Positions 15,718 to 24,700 of a DNA stretch of 64,000 nt are shown here, in pieces. Under the pieces are notes generated by a model. That model saw nothing but the letters and a program-made list of their open reading frames with translations, searched no databases and was not told the origin of the DNA. This DNA is from Actinomycetota bacterium (GTDB lineage: Bacteria > Actinomycetota > Coriobacteriia > Anaerosomatales > Anaerosomataceae). Position numbers and translations under genes: made by a program. The number at the start of each line of letters is the position of its first letter. Position 1 is the first letter of the stretch. Location of the stretch: contig RCMX01000006.1 in NCBI GenBank assembly GCA_004348925.1, forward strand, positions 584,326-648,325, written 5' to 3'.

Positions 15718-16821
15718 ATGGTCACCTTCGATATCGACACGTATCTTGCAGCACTGCGCCGGGGCCTGCGGGGACTGCCCCGGCCGGACGTCGATGCTAT
15801 CGTCGCGGAGACGCAGTCGCACCTGCGGGACACCATGGCGGACGGCGCTTCCTTCGAGGCCGCCATCGGGGAGTTCGGCCCGGCCGACGCGGTTGCGGCC
15901 GAGGTCATCGAGGGGCGCATCCGGCCCGAGGGAGGGGAGCCGCTACCCCGTCCCGGTCGCCGCCGCCGCTTCTCGGCATGGTTGGCGGACACGGTCATCG
16001 GCTGGGGGCCGCTCGCGATCAACCCGGTGTGGATGTCGCTCATCGGGTGGGTGCAGCTCTTCGTGATGATGAACGCCGAGGAGCGAGCAGCGATGGAGGC
16101 CATCGCCGGTGCGGACATGTACTCGGCGCTGTTCTCGCCCTTCATGCTGGCGACCGCGGTAGCGTCACTTGCCTGGGGTCTCTTCTACTGGCTCTGGGCG
16201 CGGCGCGGCAGGAGTTCCAGCGTCGGCATGAGGATGGCGGGCATCTCGCGCGTCGTCGGGACGTCGGGCGTCGAGATCGTCGACACCGCGTCGGTCGCGG
16301 TCACAGAGCCGGCTCGAATCGTCGCGCGAGCGAAGTGGTATCTCGCTGCGCCGACGGCGCTGTTCGGCGCGATCGTGGCGCTGGTCGTCGCCTACTACGG
16401 TGTCATGGCAGTAGGATCGTTCTTCCAGCCGTTCAACCGACTGCTCGGCGAACAAGCGACGGCTGCGGAACTCGAGGGCGCCCGCGACACCTACGCAGCC
16501 TTCTACGACGCTGTGGTCGCGGGCGATGTCGCCACCGCCAAAGCCTACGCCACCGAGACCGCAGCGGCCGAGGTGGACGAATTCGTCGCCGGTCGCCAAG
16601 CGGATGGCGTGACGGCTTGGGCGTTCGGACCGGCACTGCCGCCCAACGAGTGGGTCATCGTCGAGACCCTTGGCACAGGGGCCGACGCGAAGACGCGAGA
16701 GGTCTTCGTGACGGTGGAGCGCACGCAGGACACCGGCGACCCCGCGAAGACGATCGTCCGTTACCGGATCAGCTTCTTCACCGACGACGCGATGAGCGAG
16801 TCGCGTCCCGGTAATCAGTGA
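15718..16821 (+). CDS. HAAS/DUF1700-type membrane protein of the PadR pair
   Basis: 367 residues. The N-terminal 75 residues (TYLAALRRGLRGLPRPDVDAI..ETQSHLRDTMADG) match the helical HAAS/DUF1700 signalling domain that normally accompanies PadR. Two helices around residues 110-165, a segment RSSSVGMRMAGISRV that resembles the cytoplasmic motif of RDD proteins, another helix near 220, and then an extracytoplasmic SnoaL/DUF4878-like tail (ARDTYAAFYDAVVAGD) follow. It probably relays an envelope signal to PadR. The ATG at 15718 follows GGGGGA; a GTG further up overlaps padR and has no ribosome site. Confidence 0.75.
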   Translation: MVTFDIDTYLAALRRGLRGLPRPDVDAIVAETQSHLRDTMADGASFEAAIGEFGPADAVAAEVIEGRIRPEGGEPLPRPGRRRRFSAWLADTVIGWGPLAINPVWMSLIGWVQLFVMMNAEERAAMEAIAGADMYSALFSPFMLATAVASLAWGLFYWLWARRGRSSSVGMRMAGISRVVGTSGVEIVDTASVAVTEPARIVARAKWYLAAPTALFGAIVALVVAYYGVMAVGSFFQPFNRLLGEQATAAELEGARDTYAAFYDAVVAGDVATAKAYATETAAAEVDEFVAGRQADGVTAWAFGPALPPNEWVIVETLGTGADAKTREVFVTVERTQDTGDPAKTIVRYRISFFTDDAMSESRPGNQ

Positions 16822-16824
16822 CGC

Positions 16825-17973
16825 TCAGTACCGCAACAGCGCCACCGCAGCGGCATCTCTCGGCATGTGTGCTGCCGGAAGAGGGAACACGCTTCCGCCG
16901 GCGAGAATGGTGCGAAGGGCCGCAAGATCGAGCAGGTCTTCGTCGGTGGGCTGTTGCAGCGTGTGAAGCTCAACGCTGTCAGCGGCCTCATCGACCGTGC
17001 CCCACAGCGTCGCCTCGTTGCTGATGAAGAGCGCCTCGACGCGTCCGTGGATCGCCGCGAGTACGAACGTCTCAGGATCCGATGTCGCCCGCGGTGTCGC
17101 CCAGAGGGCGTCTATGCGCTCGGCAGCCTGTCGCTGTTCGGCCGAGAACGCCTCGGCGGCGATCGCGGCGGACTGTTCGTGAAGCGCTTCATCACCGAGT
17201 GAATCAGGGCTACCCACGATCGCCTGCGTATACAGCGCGGGATAGGAATTGACCTCGCGGTACAGCGGCAGCACGTAATCGACGCCGGCAAGAATGAGCG
17301 GCGCGCCGTCCTTCACCTGTTCGACGAGCGCACGGTCGATCTCCCGGAAGTAGCGCATGATCTCATCTTTAGGATCGGGTTCGCCCGACCCGTGGAACAC
17401 CGGCGAGCGACGTCCGCCCGAGGTGCCGTTGGTCGCGCTATGGTACTGCAACGAGCGCTTCTCGAAATCGTCCCAACGAAGCGCCTCGGCGAGGCTGGAG
17501 GGAGCGTCGCCCAGATCGATCTCGGTGAGACCGGTCACCGAGCCGCGCAACAAGCGCGCTCGCTTCTGCGACAGCGCGAGCAGGTAGAAGTGCCGGTCGC
17601 TGCCAAGGAGCGCGAGCAGCGGACGCAAGTGATAACGGGAGCCGACGACCACGGTTTCGGGCGGAGCCTCCGGAAGGCGGAAGACGCGCACCCCGCCATC
17701 AGCGAAGATCGCCAGGCCCGCCTCGGCGCGGAGCCAGAACGGGCGGTCGTCGGAGAGTCGACGAACCGGGTCGAGCACCGCTTCGACTTCGGCAGGACGA
17801 AGGCCCATCTCGGCCAATTGCGCCGAGGCGGACTTGAGCAGGTTCTTGAGACGCCCGACGTTCTCCAGTTGACTATCGGGTCCGAAGGGCTGGGTCTGCA
17901 TGTAGATTGACACGAGCGGGCCGTCGGTGTGCCCGGAGAGTTCCTTGAGGTCGGGAAGTGACAGTACGTCCAT
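16825..17973 (-). CDS. baeRF3 domain protein (archaeo-eukaryotic release factor 1-like)
   Basis: 382 residues resembling bacterial family 3 of the archaeo-eukaryotic release-factor domain superfamily: LVSIYMQTQPFGPDSQ.., WLRAEAGLAIFADGGVRVFRLPE, YHLRPLLALLGSDRHFYLLALSQKRARLLRG, and the C-terminal Rossmann-like part ILAGVDYVLPLYREVNSYP. Proteins of this family are thought to act at the ribosome, perhaps in rescue or in translation-coupled defence; the biochemical role is unknown. I chose the ATG at 17973, eight bases after AGAAGGGA, and not the longer frame, which runs into the broken PEBP gene. Confidence 0.78.
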   Translation of the reverse strand: MDVLSLPDLKELSGHTDGPLVSIYMQTQPFGPDSQLENVGRLKNLLKSASAQLAEMGLRPAEVEAVLDPVRRLSDDRPFWLRAEAGLAIFADGGVRVFRLPEAPPETVVVGSRYHLRPLLALLGSDRHFYLLALSQKRARLLRGSVTGLTEIDLGDAPSSLAEALRWDDFEKRSLQYHSATNGTSGGRRSPVFHGSGEPDPKDEIMRYFREIDRALVEQVKDGAPLILAGVDYVLPLYREVNSYPALYTQAIVGSPDSLGDEALHEQSAAIAAEAFSAEQRQAAERIDALWATPRATSDPETFVLAAIHGRVEALFISNEATLWGTVDEAADSVELHTLQQPTDEDLLDLAALRTILAGGSVFPLPAAHMPRDAAAVALLRY

Positions 17974-18004
17974 GAGAGGTCCCTTCTGCCGGGGGATCGG
18001 GGCT

Positions 18005-18319
18005 TCAGCGTCCGAAGACACCGGTGACGGAGCCTGGTGCGAGCGCGTGTCTGGTGACGACGATGGAGCGGGTTCCCTCGGGCGGTGTCGGTGTGCTCCG
18101 AGCGATCTGCGGGGAGACGTTCGAGCCGCCCTTGACTCCCTTGGCGCAGAACTTCGCTGGTATTCTGCCGCCGTCAACAAATGCGGTCGAAGTGACGGTG
18201 AGCATCCCGGGCAGTCCTCCATCCGGAGCGGTGATGACCGTCGGGGCGCCGGGGGCGGCCGATCTCATACAACCGGAGGGAGCTATACCAACGAGCGCAA
18301 GCAAACAGGCCAGACACAT
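18005..18319 (-). pseudogene. Truncated PEBP (YbhB/YbcL-type) lipoprotein gene
   Basis: About 104 codons. A hydrophobic start ending in a Cys (CLACLLALVGIAPSGC) looks like a lipoprotein signal, and the next part matches the start of the PEBP fold (LTVTSTAFVDGGRIPAKFCAKGVKGGSNVSPQI, then PPEGTRSIVV). After SIVV the family should read a V.DPDAP..FTHWV core; here the frame turns into an unrelated RHALAPGSV... and stops at TGA. The C-terminal two thirds are absent and no other frame restores them before the baeRF3 start. No good ribosome site is seen. Best explained as a decayed gene. Confidence 0.6.
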
Positions 18320-18502
18320 GAGCCAGTTGCGGTGACCTGTCGAACCCCGCCCCCTTGTGTGGCGCCACGACACAGAGTACATACCCACTCGGTGAGAAGT
18401 CGGATGCGTGACACTGACGCCCGGCGGTCGCACTTGGCGCGGCGCGTGCAACGTGGCACTCTGGGTAGACCCCGACCGCACCCGATCGCCGAGGAGTACG
18501 TG

Positions 18503-20686
18503 ATGCGCCGCGCCTTGAACGCCACGATCGCTGCGCTCGTGACGACCGTGTTGCTGCTCGGGGCTGTTGCGCCGACGGCCGCGCGACCGGAGGTGCAGGT
18601 TCCGACTCGCTCGCGCGCGACTGGCGTGATCGTACGGTGGACCGACGGCTCCTCGGCTCCGGTGAAGGCGGCGCTTGCCCGACGAGGGCTGCGGGTTCAG
18701 CGTACGATGTACGGCGATCGTGGGGTGGTCGTCTCGGTCCCGGACGGCACCGACGTCGAGGTGTTGCGAGCATCGCTCGCGACGGTGCCCGGTGTTCGGG
18801 TCGCTGCCGAGGATAGCCAGGTCATCCGTCCGCTGTGGACACCGGATGATCCGCGTTATGCCGCGCAGTGGGCGTACTCCCGCATCCAGGGCGAAGCAGC
18901 GTGGGACATTGAGCGCGGCGAATCGTTCGTGACGGTCGGCGTGATCGATACGGGCGCGGACCTCTTGCACCCGGAGCTGACTCCGGCGCTTGATCTCGCG
19001 CGTGACTACGACTTCGTCTCGAACGATAACGAAGCGAACGACCTCAACGGCCACGGGACACACGTCTCGGGGATCATCGCCGCGGCGAGCAACAATGCGA
19101 CGGGCGTCGCAGGCACGGCGCCCGGTGTGAAGATCGTCCCGATCAAAGTCATAGGGAGATCGACCGGTTCGAACGCTGACTTCATCGACGGACTGTACTA
19201 CGCAGCCGATCTTGGCGTTGATGTCGTCAATATCAGCCTGGGCGCGACTGCAGCCGAGATCGGTGCAAGCGGACGAGCGCTGATGCAGGAGGCAGTGGAC
19301 TACGCGCACGCCCGGGGTGTGGTGATCGTGAGCGCGGCCGGCAACGAGGGGCGCAACGACATCTACTACCCCGCGGCATGCGACCACGTGATCTGCGTGG
19401 GAGCGACGGATGCCGCCGACGTCCTGGCGACGTACTCGAACTACGGGAGCCAGATGGACATTGCGGCGCCGGGCGGGGTTGCCGGAACCAACGGGATCCT
19501 GTCCACGTACGCGTACGCGGGCGCTCACACGTACACATACCTGTTCGGCACCTCCATGGCTGCACCGTTCGTGACCGGCGCGGTGGCGTTGATGCGCTCC
19601 CACGCCCCGGGAGCGACTGCGGCTGAGATCGAGAGCGCGCTGCTTTCCTCGGCGAAGGATCTGGGCGAGCCGGGGTGGGACCTCAGATACGGAAACGGGC
19701 TGCTCCAGCTACGCGATGCGCTGGAAACGATCGTGCCTCCGCCCGCGCCGAGCGTCACGCGGGTTCAGGGTGTCGACCGGTACGCCACTGCGATCGCGCA
19801 GTCGAATGCCGGCTTCGCCAGCGGGACGGTGACGACGACGGTGGTGGCGAGCGGTGAGGGTTTTCCGGATGCGCTCACGGGTGCATCGCTGGCGGGCGCC
19901 TACGGAAGCCCGCTGTTGCTCACCCGGCGCACGTCCCTTCCGGTCGGGTTCCTCGCCGAACTCGTGCGCCTGGGCGCAACAAAGGTCGTGCTTGTGGGAG
20001 GAACCGCGGCCATCGATCCGGCGATCGTCCGGCAGCTATCCGCCACCGGTCTTGAGGTCCAGCGGATCGCCGGTCGCGACCGGTATGACACAGCGGCCGC
20101 AGTAGCATCCGAGTTGGCTGTCGTGACGGGGCAGACGACGATCCCCCGGGCGTTCCTTGCGCGAGGCGACCTGTACGCTGATGCGCTTGCGGTCTCGCCG
20201 ATCGCCGCCGGGAACGGCGTTCCGGTGCTGCTGACCCGGCCGTCGACGCTACCATCGGCGACGTCGATCGCACTTGCAAGCCTCGATACGACCGAGGTGG
20301 TCGTCACGGGTAGCACGGCGGCGATCGCCACATCGGTCGCCTCGGCGGTTGACGCGATGCCGGGCGTTTCGATCGTGCGGTGGGCCGGCGGCGATCGATA
20401 CGAGACCGCAGCGCAGGTGGCGCGCGAGAGCATCGCACACGGGTGGGCGACGAGCGACTACTTCGGAGTCGCCACCGGGAACAACTTCCCGGACGCGCTT
20501 GGTGGCGGCGCGCTCGCCGCACGCTACGGTGGGGTCGTCTTGCTGACGAAGCCGACGAGCCTGTCGCCTGCCGCGCGCTCGGTGATCTCGGACCTGGGAT
20601 ACGACACCGTTCCCGTCGCGATCTACGGAAGTACGGGCGTCGTCTCCAGTTCGGTCGAGGGCGAGCTGCGGCGCATCAGATACTGA
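18503..20686 (+). CDS. Secreted subtilisin-like protease with three cell-wall-binding type 2 repeats
   Basis: 727 residues. A signal peptide (residues 1-27, ending PTAA) and a propeptide-like I9 region (about 40-105) precede an S8 peptidase domain (about 115-405) with the complete triad: Asp149 in GVIDTGAD, His184 in NGHGTHVSG, Ser351 in GTSMAAP, and the oxyanion Asn281 in SAAGNEG. The rest holds three CWB2 repeats (from about 418, 517 and 615), each with a GxDRYxTA start, FPDAL/YADAL and LLLT. CWB2 domains bind anionic wall polymers, so the enzyme should sit on the cell surface. The ATG follows GAGGAG by six bases; the long upstream extension of the frame is not coding. Confidence 0.94.
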   Translation: MRRALNATIAALVTTVLLLGAVAPTAARPEVQVPTRSRATGVIVRWTDGSSAPVKAALARRGLRVQRTMYGDRGVVVSVPDGTDVEVLRASLATVPGVRVAAEDSQVIRPLWTPDDPRYAAQWAYSRIQGEAAWDIERGESFVTVGVIDTGADLLHPELTPALDLARDYDFVSNDNEANDLNGHGTHVSGIIAAASNNATGVAGTAPGVKIVPIKVIGRSTGSNADFIDGLYYAADLGVDVVNISLGATAAEIGASGRALMQEAVDYAHARGVVIVSAAGNEGRNDIYYPAACDHVICVGATDAADVLATYSNYGSQMDIAAPGGVAGTNGILSTYAYAGAHTYTYLFGTSMAAPFVTGAVALMRSHAPGATAAEIESALLSSAKDLGEPGWDLRYGNGLLQLRDALETIVPPPAPSVTRVQGVDRYATAIAQSNAGFASGTVTTTVVASGEGFPDALTGASLAGAYGSPLLLTRRTSLPVGFLAELVRLGATKVVLVGGTAAIDPAIVRQLSATGLEVQRIAGRDRYDTAAAVASELAVVTGQTTIPRAFLARGDLYADALAVSPIAAGNGVPVLLTRPSTLPSATSIALASLDTTEVVVTGSTAAIATSVASAVDAMPGVSIVRWAGGDRYETAAQVARESIAHGWATSDYFGVATGNNFPDALGGGALAARYGGVVLLTKPTSLSPAARSVISDLGYDTVPVAIYGSTGVVSSSVEGELRRIRY

Positions 20687-20692
20687 CGTACG

Positions 20693-21640
20693 TCAGCCCC
20701 GGATCGCCGCTTCAACCGCGAACGCGAGCTCGACCGCTCTGAGGCCGTCCCGGCCGGTCACGGTTGGTGTGCCCGAGGTGCGAATCGCGTCGATGACATC
20801 GCGGAGCTCGGCCGCGAGCGGTTCGCCGCTTCTGTCGACGTAGGGGATTTCCACGACGCTTGCCTGCCGGTAGATCGGCGGCTCCGTCTTCTCGAACTCC
20901 ACAGTCGTCTGGCGACGCATGCTCAGGTCCTGGCGGATCGAGTCGGCGACGAGGTAGCGGTCAGGTTCCGAAACCGCGATGCGCCGAACCTTGTCCTGCG
21001 TGGCGCGCGATGTCTCCAGCGACGCAATGCGGCCATTGGCGAACTCGAGCACTGCCGCCGCCACATCGACGCTCTCCGAGAAGACCTTCGCGCCGGAGGC
21101 CTGGACGCGCACGGGCGTGCCGCCGCAGATCCAGCAGGCGAGGTCGAGGTCGTGCACCATGAGGTCGAAGACGACGCTGTCGCGGATACGAGGCGTGTAA
21201 GGAGACAGGCGCTCGAATTGCACGAGGCGGGGGTCGGTGGCCATCTGAGCGAGCATCCGCACCGCGGGGTTGAAGCGCTCAACGTGGCCGACCGCGAGCA
21301 GCACGCCTGCCTTCTCGGCAGCTTCAACGATGCGGGTGGCATCTGCGGGCGTCTCGGCAAGCGGTTTCTCGATGAGGAGGTTCGCGCCGCGCTCGATGAG
21401 CGTGCAGGCAAGGTCGGCGTGCATTTGCGTCGGGGTGGCGATCACCGCGAAGTCGATCTCGGGAAGCTCGTCGACCGAGGAGAAGTGGCGCGCCGCGTCG
21501 ATCGGCAGCGACGAGGTCGCCGGATCGATGCCGGGATCCACGACGCCGACGAGTTCGACGTCTTCGAACCGCTCCAGGATGCGTACGTGATGACGCCCCA
21601 TATTGCCTGCGCCGATGACCGCCGCCCGAATCAGTGCCAC
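20693..21640 (-). CDS. Gfo/Idh/MocA family oxidoreductase
   Basis: 315 residues. The N-terminal Rossmann fold has AVIGAGNMGRHHVRIL, the NAD-dependent catalytic motif is EKPLAETPADA, and GHVERFNP marks the start of the C-terminal alpha/beta domain. The sequence style is close to UDP-N-acetylglucosamine 3-dehydrogenase-like members, so a nucleotide-sugar substrate for envelope glycans is plausible but not proven. The GTG at 21640 follows AGAGGAG by five bases. An ATG at 21661 precedes this ribosome site and is less likely. Confidence 0.88.
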   Translation of the reverse strand: MALIRAAVIGAGNMGRHHVRILERFEDVELVGVVDPGIDPATSSLPIDAARHFSSVDELPEIDFAVIATPTQMHADLACTLIERGANLLIEKPLAETPADATRIVEAAEKAGVLLAVGHVERFNPAVRMLAQMATDPRLVQFERLSPYTPRIRDSVVFDLMVHDLDLACWICGGTPVRVQASGAKVFSESVDVAAAVLEFANGRIASLETSRATQDKVRRIAVSEPDRYLVADSIRQDLSMRRQTTVEFEKTEPPIYRQASVVEIPYVDRSGEPLAAELRDVIDAIRTSGTPTVTGRDGLRAVELAFAVEAAIRG

Positions 21641-21700
21641 TGCGACTCCTCTCATGTACATGTCGCCTACCAGGGTACCATCACGGGAGGCCTGCGACCG

Positions 21701-24700
21701 TCACCCGCCGAGCATATCGACGTGCACCGCATAGGTGCCGGATTCGGCGCCGAGCGGAACGCGCAGATCGTCGCGAGCGACGCCATCGACGGTGACGCTC
21801 TTGACGCCCCGGTTCACACCGCGCGGATTGTCGAAGGCGATCTCGTAGGTCGCGTCGCCGTCCCGGAACGTGACCGCCCATGACGTCCACGCCTTCGGGA
21901 CACACGGATCGAGACGGAGGTAGCGCTGTCCGTGCTCGGCCTCCAGATACAGGCCGAGGATGTTCTGGACTGCGACGCGGTAGTACCAGCTTGCCGAGCC
22001 GGTATACCACGTCCAGCCGCCGCGGCCGACGTACGGTTCGACCGCGTAGACATCGGCGGCGATCACGTACGGTTCAACCCGGTAGCGCTCGGCGGCCGTG
22101 CGGTCGAGCGCGTGGTTGACCGGGTTGATGAGGTCGAGCAAGGCGACCGCCTCATCGCCATCACCCATGAGCGCGTATGCCAGGGCGACCCAGATGGCGG
22201 CATGCGTGTACTGTCCGCCGTTCTCGCGCACGCCGGGGACGTACCCCTTGATGTAACCCGGGTCATGTCGCATGTGATCGAACGGTGGTGTGAGCAGCGC
22301 CACCAGGCCATCGTCCCAGCGGACGAGCTTCTCTTCCACGCTCTGGAGCGCCCGTTGAGCCCGCGTCGCGCTTCCGCTGCCCGAGATCATCGCCCAGGCC
22401 TGCGCGATCGCATCGATGCGGCACTCATCGGCAGCGCTCGTGCCGAGCGGCGTGCCATCGTCGAAGAAGGCGCGCCGGTACCAGGCGCCGTCCCACGCTT
22501 CGCGTTCCACCGCGGCTATGAGCGCGGCGGCGTGTTCGCGCATGCCCGCGGCAGCCGCGACATCACCGCGCTTCTCGGCAAGAGGGGCGAACGAGCGTAG
22601 GACGACGTCGAGGAACCACGCCATCCAGACGCTCTCACCGGCCCCGCCGATACCGACGCGGTTCATGCCGTCGTTCCAGTCGCCGCCGCCCATCAGCGGG
22701 AGGTCATGCGTGCCGGTCGCCATCGAGACCTCGATGGCGGCGCGGCAGTGCTCGTAGACGCTGCCGAGCTGGAGCGATGGTTGCACCTGCAGGTAGAGGT
22801 CTTCGCGATCATCCGGCACGGGCGGGCCCTCGAGGTACGGCACCTCCACGTCCAGCACCGATGTGTCGCCGGTCGCACTGATGTACTCGGCAGTCACGAA
22901 GGGCAGCCATAGACGGTCATCGGCGAAGCGCGTGCGCACGCCGCGACCCGAGATCGGTTGCCACCAGTGCAGCACATCTCCCTCCGGGAACTGGTGCCGG
23001 GCCGCCTCGATGATGTGCTCGCGCACGAGATCCGGGCGAGAGTACAACAGCGCGAGACAGTCCTGCAGCTGGTCCCGGAAGCCGAATGCACCGCTCGACT
23101 GGTAGGTTGCCGTTCGGCCCCAGAAGCGGCAGGCGAGCGCCTCGTACAGCGCGGCGCCATTCACCATGCGGTCGAGCTCCGGATCGGGCGTGGTCGCCTC
23201 GACCGCGCCCAGCGTGCGGCTCCAGCGCTCACGAACCTCGGCGAGCTCAGCCTCCACCGCACCCGGCCGCCGCAACCGCTCGATGAGCGCGTGCGCATCG
23301 TCTACCGTCTCGGTCTGGCCGAGGAAGTACGTGACTGCGACGCTCTCGTCCGGCTCGAGGACGAGCTTGCGCATGAGCGCGCCGCAGTTGTCGAGGAAGC
23401 GACCGGTTGCGCCACCGAGCGTGCGGCGGTGCATCGCAGCCGGATCGCGCGGGTCGCCGTTGCGTCCAAGAAACTCGGTGCGGCTTGCTGTGAACGAGTC
23501 GAGCGCGCAGTCGCAGGCGAGGAACGCGGGTCGTCCGGGGAAGTCGGCGTTGAAGTAGTTGTGCGCCATGAGCGCGCGCGTTGCGTCGTCCCACCATGTC
23601 ACGACCTGCTGCTGGGCCTTGCTGCGCGAATCACCAAGGGCCCACTCCACGAAGTGCGTCACCGAGAGACTCCGGCGCCGCCCTGAGACGTTCGTGAGCG
23701 TGACCTTCACGATGCGCACCGGGTCCTCCGCTGCGACGAACCAGTCGATCTCGTGGCGAACGCCATGGCAGGTGTGCTCGAAGCGGGTGTACCCGCGCCC
23801 GTGGCGGATGACGTGCGGCGCTTCGTCGCGTATCGGCAGGAGGGTGGGGCTCCAGAACTTGCCGCTCTCCTCATCCCGGATGTAGAACGCCTCGCCGGTC
23901 CCATCGCTGACGGGGTCGTTGTTCCAGGTGGTGATGCGGTTTTCATGACTGTTCTCGGCCCAAGTGCAGCCGATACCCGCCTCCGAGATGAGCGCACCGA
24001 AGCCGGGATTCGCCACCACGTTCACCCAGGGAGCCGGCGTCGCATCGCCGCCCTGCAGGACGATGACGTACTCATCTGTCTCTGGATCGAAGCCGCCGAA
24101 GCCGTTGTCGTGCACGAGCGTCGGTCGTACGAACGGCGGGTCGGGCTCACCTCGCACCGGTGCGACAGGGACGAGCATGTCCGGTTCGACTTCGTGGATA
24201 GCGCGAAGGTTGAGGTGCAGGCCGATCGGACCACCATCGCCGGTGAGCACGGCGCGCGCGACGCTGTCGAGGAGGTTGCGGACGTCGCCCGGAACCTGGT
24301 CGGCGACGCGCAGGTGCACGCCACCGGGTCGGTCGTGCAGCTGCAGTGCGTGGCCGGTGCGCAGCAGCATGCGCAGTCGACCGTCGAGCTCCGAGGCGTA
24401 TGCGCTCGGCTTCGTGTTGAGGATGACGAGATCGCATTCGAAGCCTTTGGAGCGCCAGTATTGATGGGCAAGCATCGCCTGACGCACCAGCGGCGTCTCC
24501 TCAAGGCGCTCGATCTTCACGAGGAGGATCGGGTAGTCGCCCGAGATGCCGATAGACCACAGGCCGGAGATCGGGAGCCGGTTCTCGACCTTCGTGAGCA
24601 CTTTGAGTCGTGAACGCGGGTCGGTAAGCAGCAGGCGCGAAGCAAGCCGCTGGAAGACCACGGCCTCCTCGGGCGAGATGCCGAGGTCGCGCAGCTCGAT

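Noticed and set aside
11613..16821. Mobile element or genomic island around the regulators
   Set aside because: No transposase, integrase, terminal repeats or composition break can be seen; the same holds for the whole window.
18005..18007. TGA at the end of the PEBP fragment as a second Sec codon
   Set aside because: PEBP has no Cys/Sec redox site there and no PEBP sequence follows in the frame.
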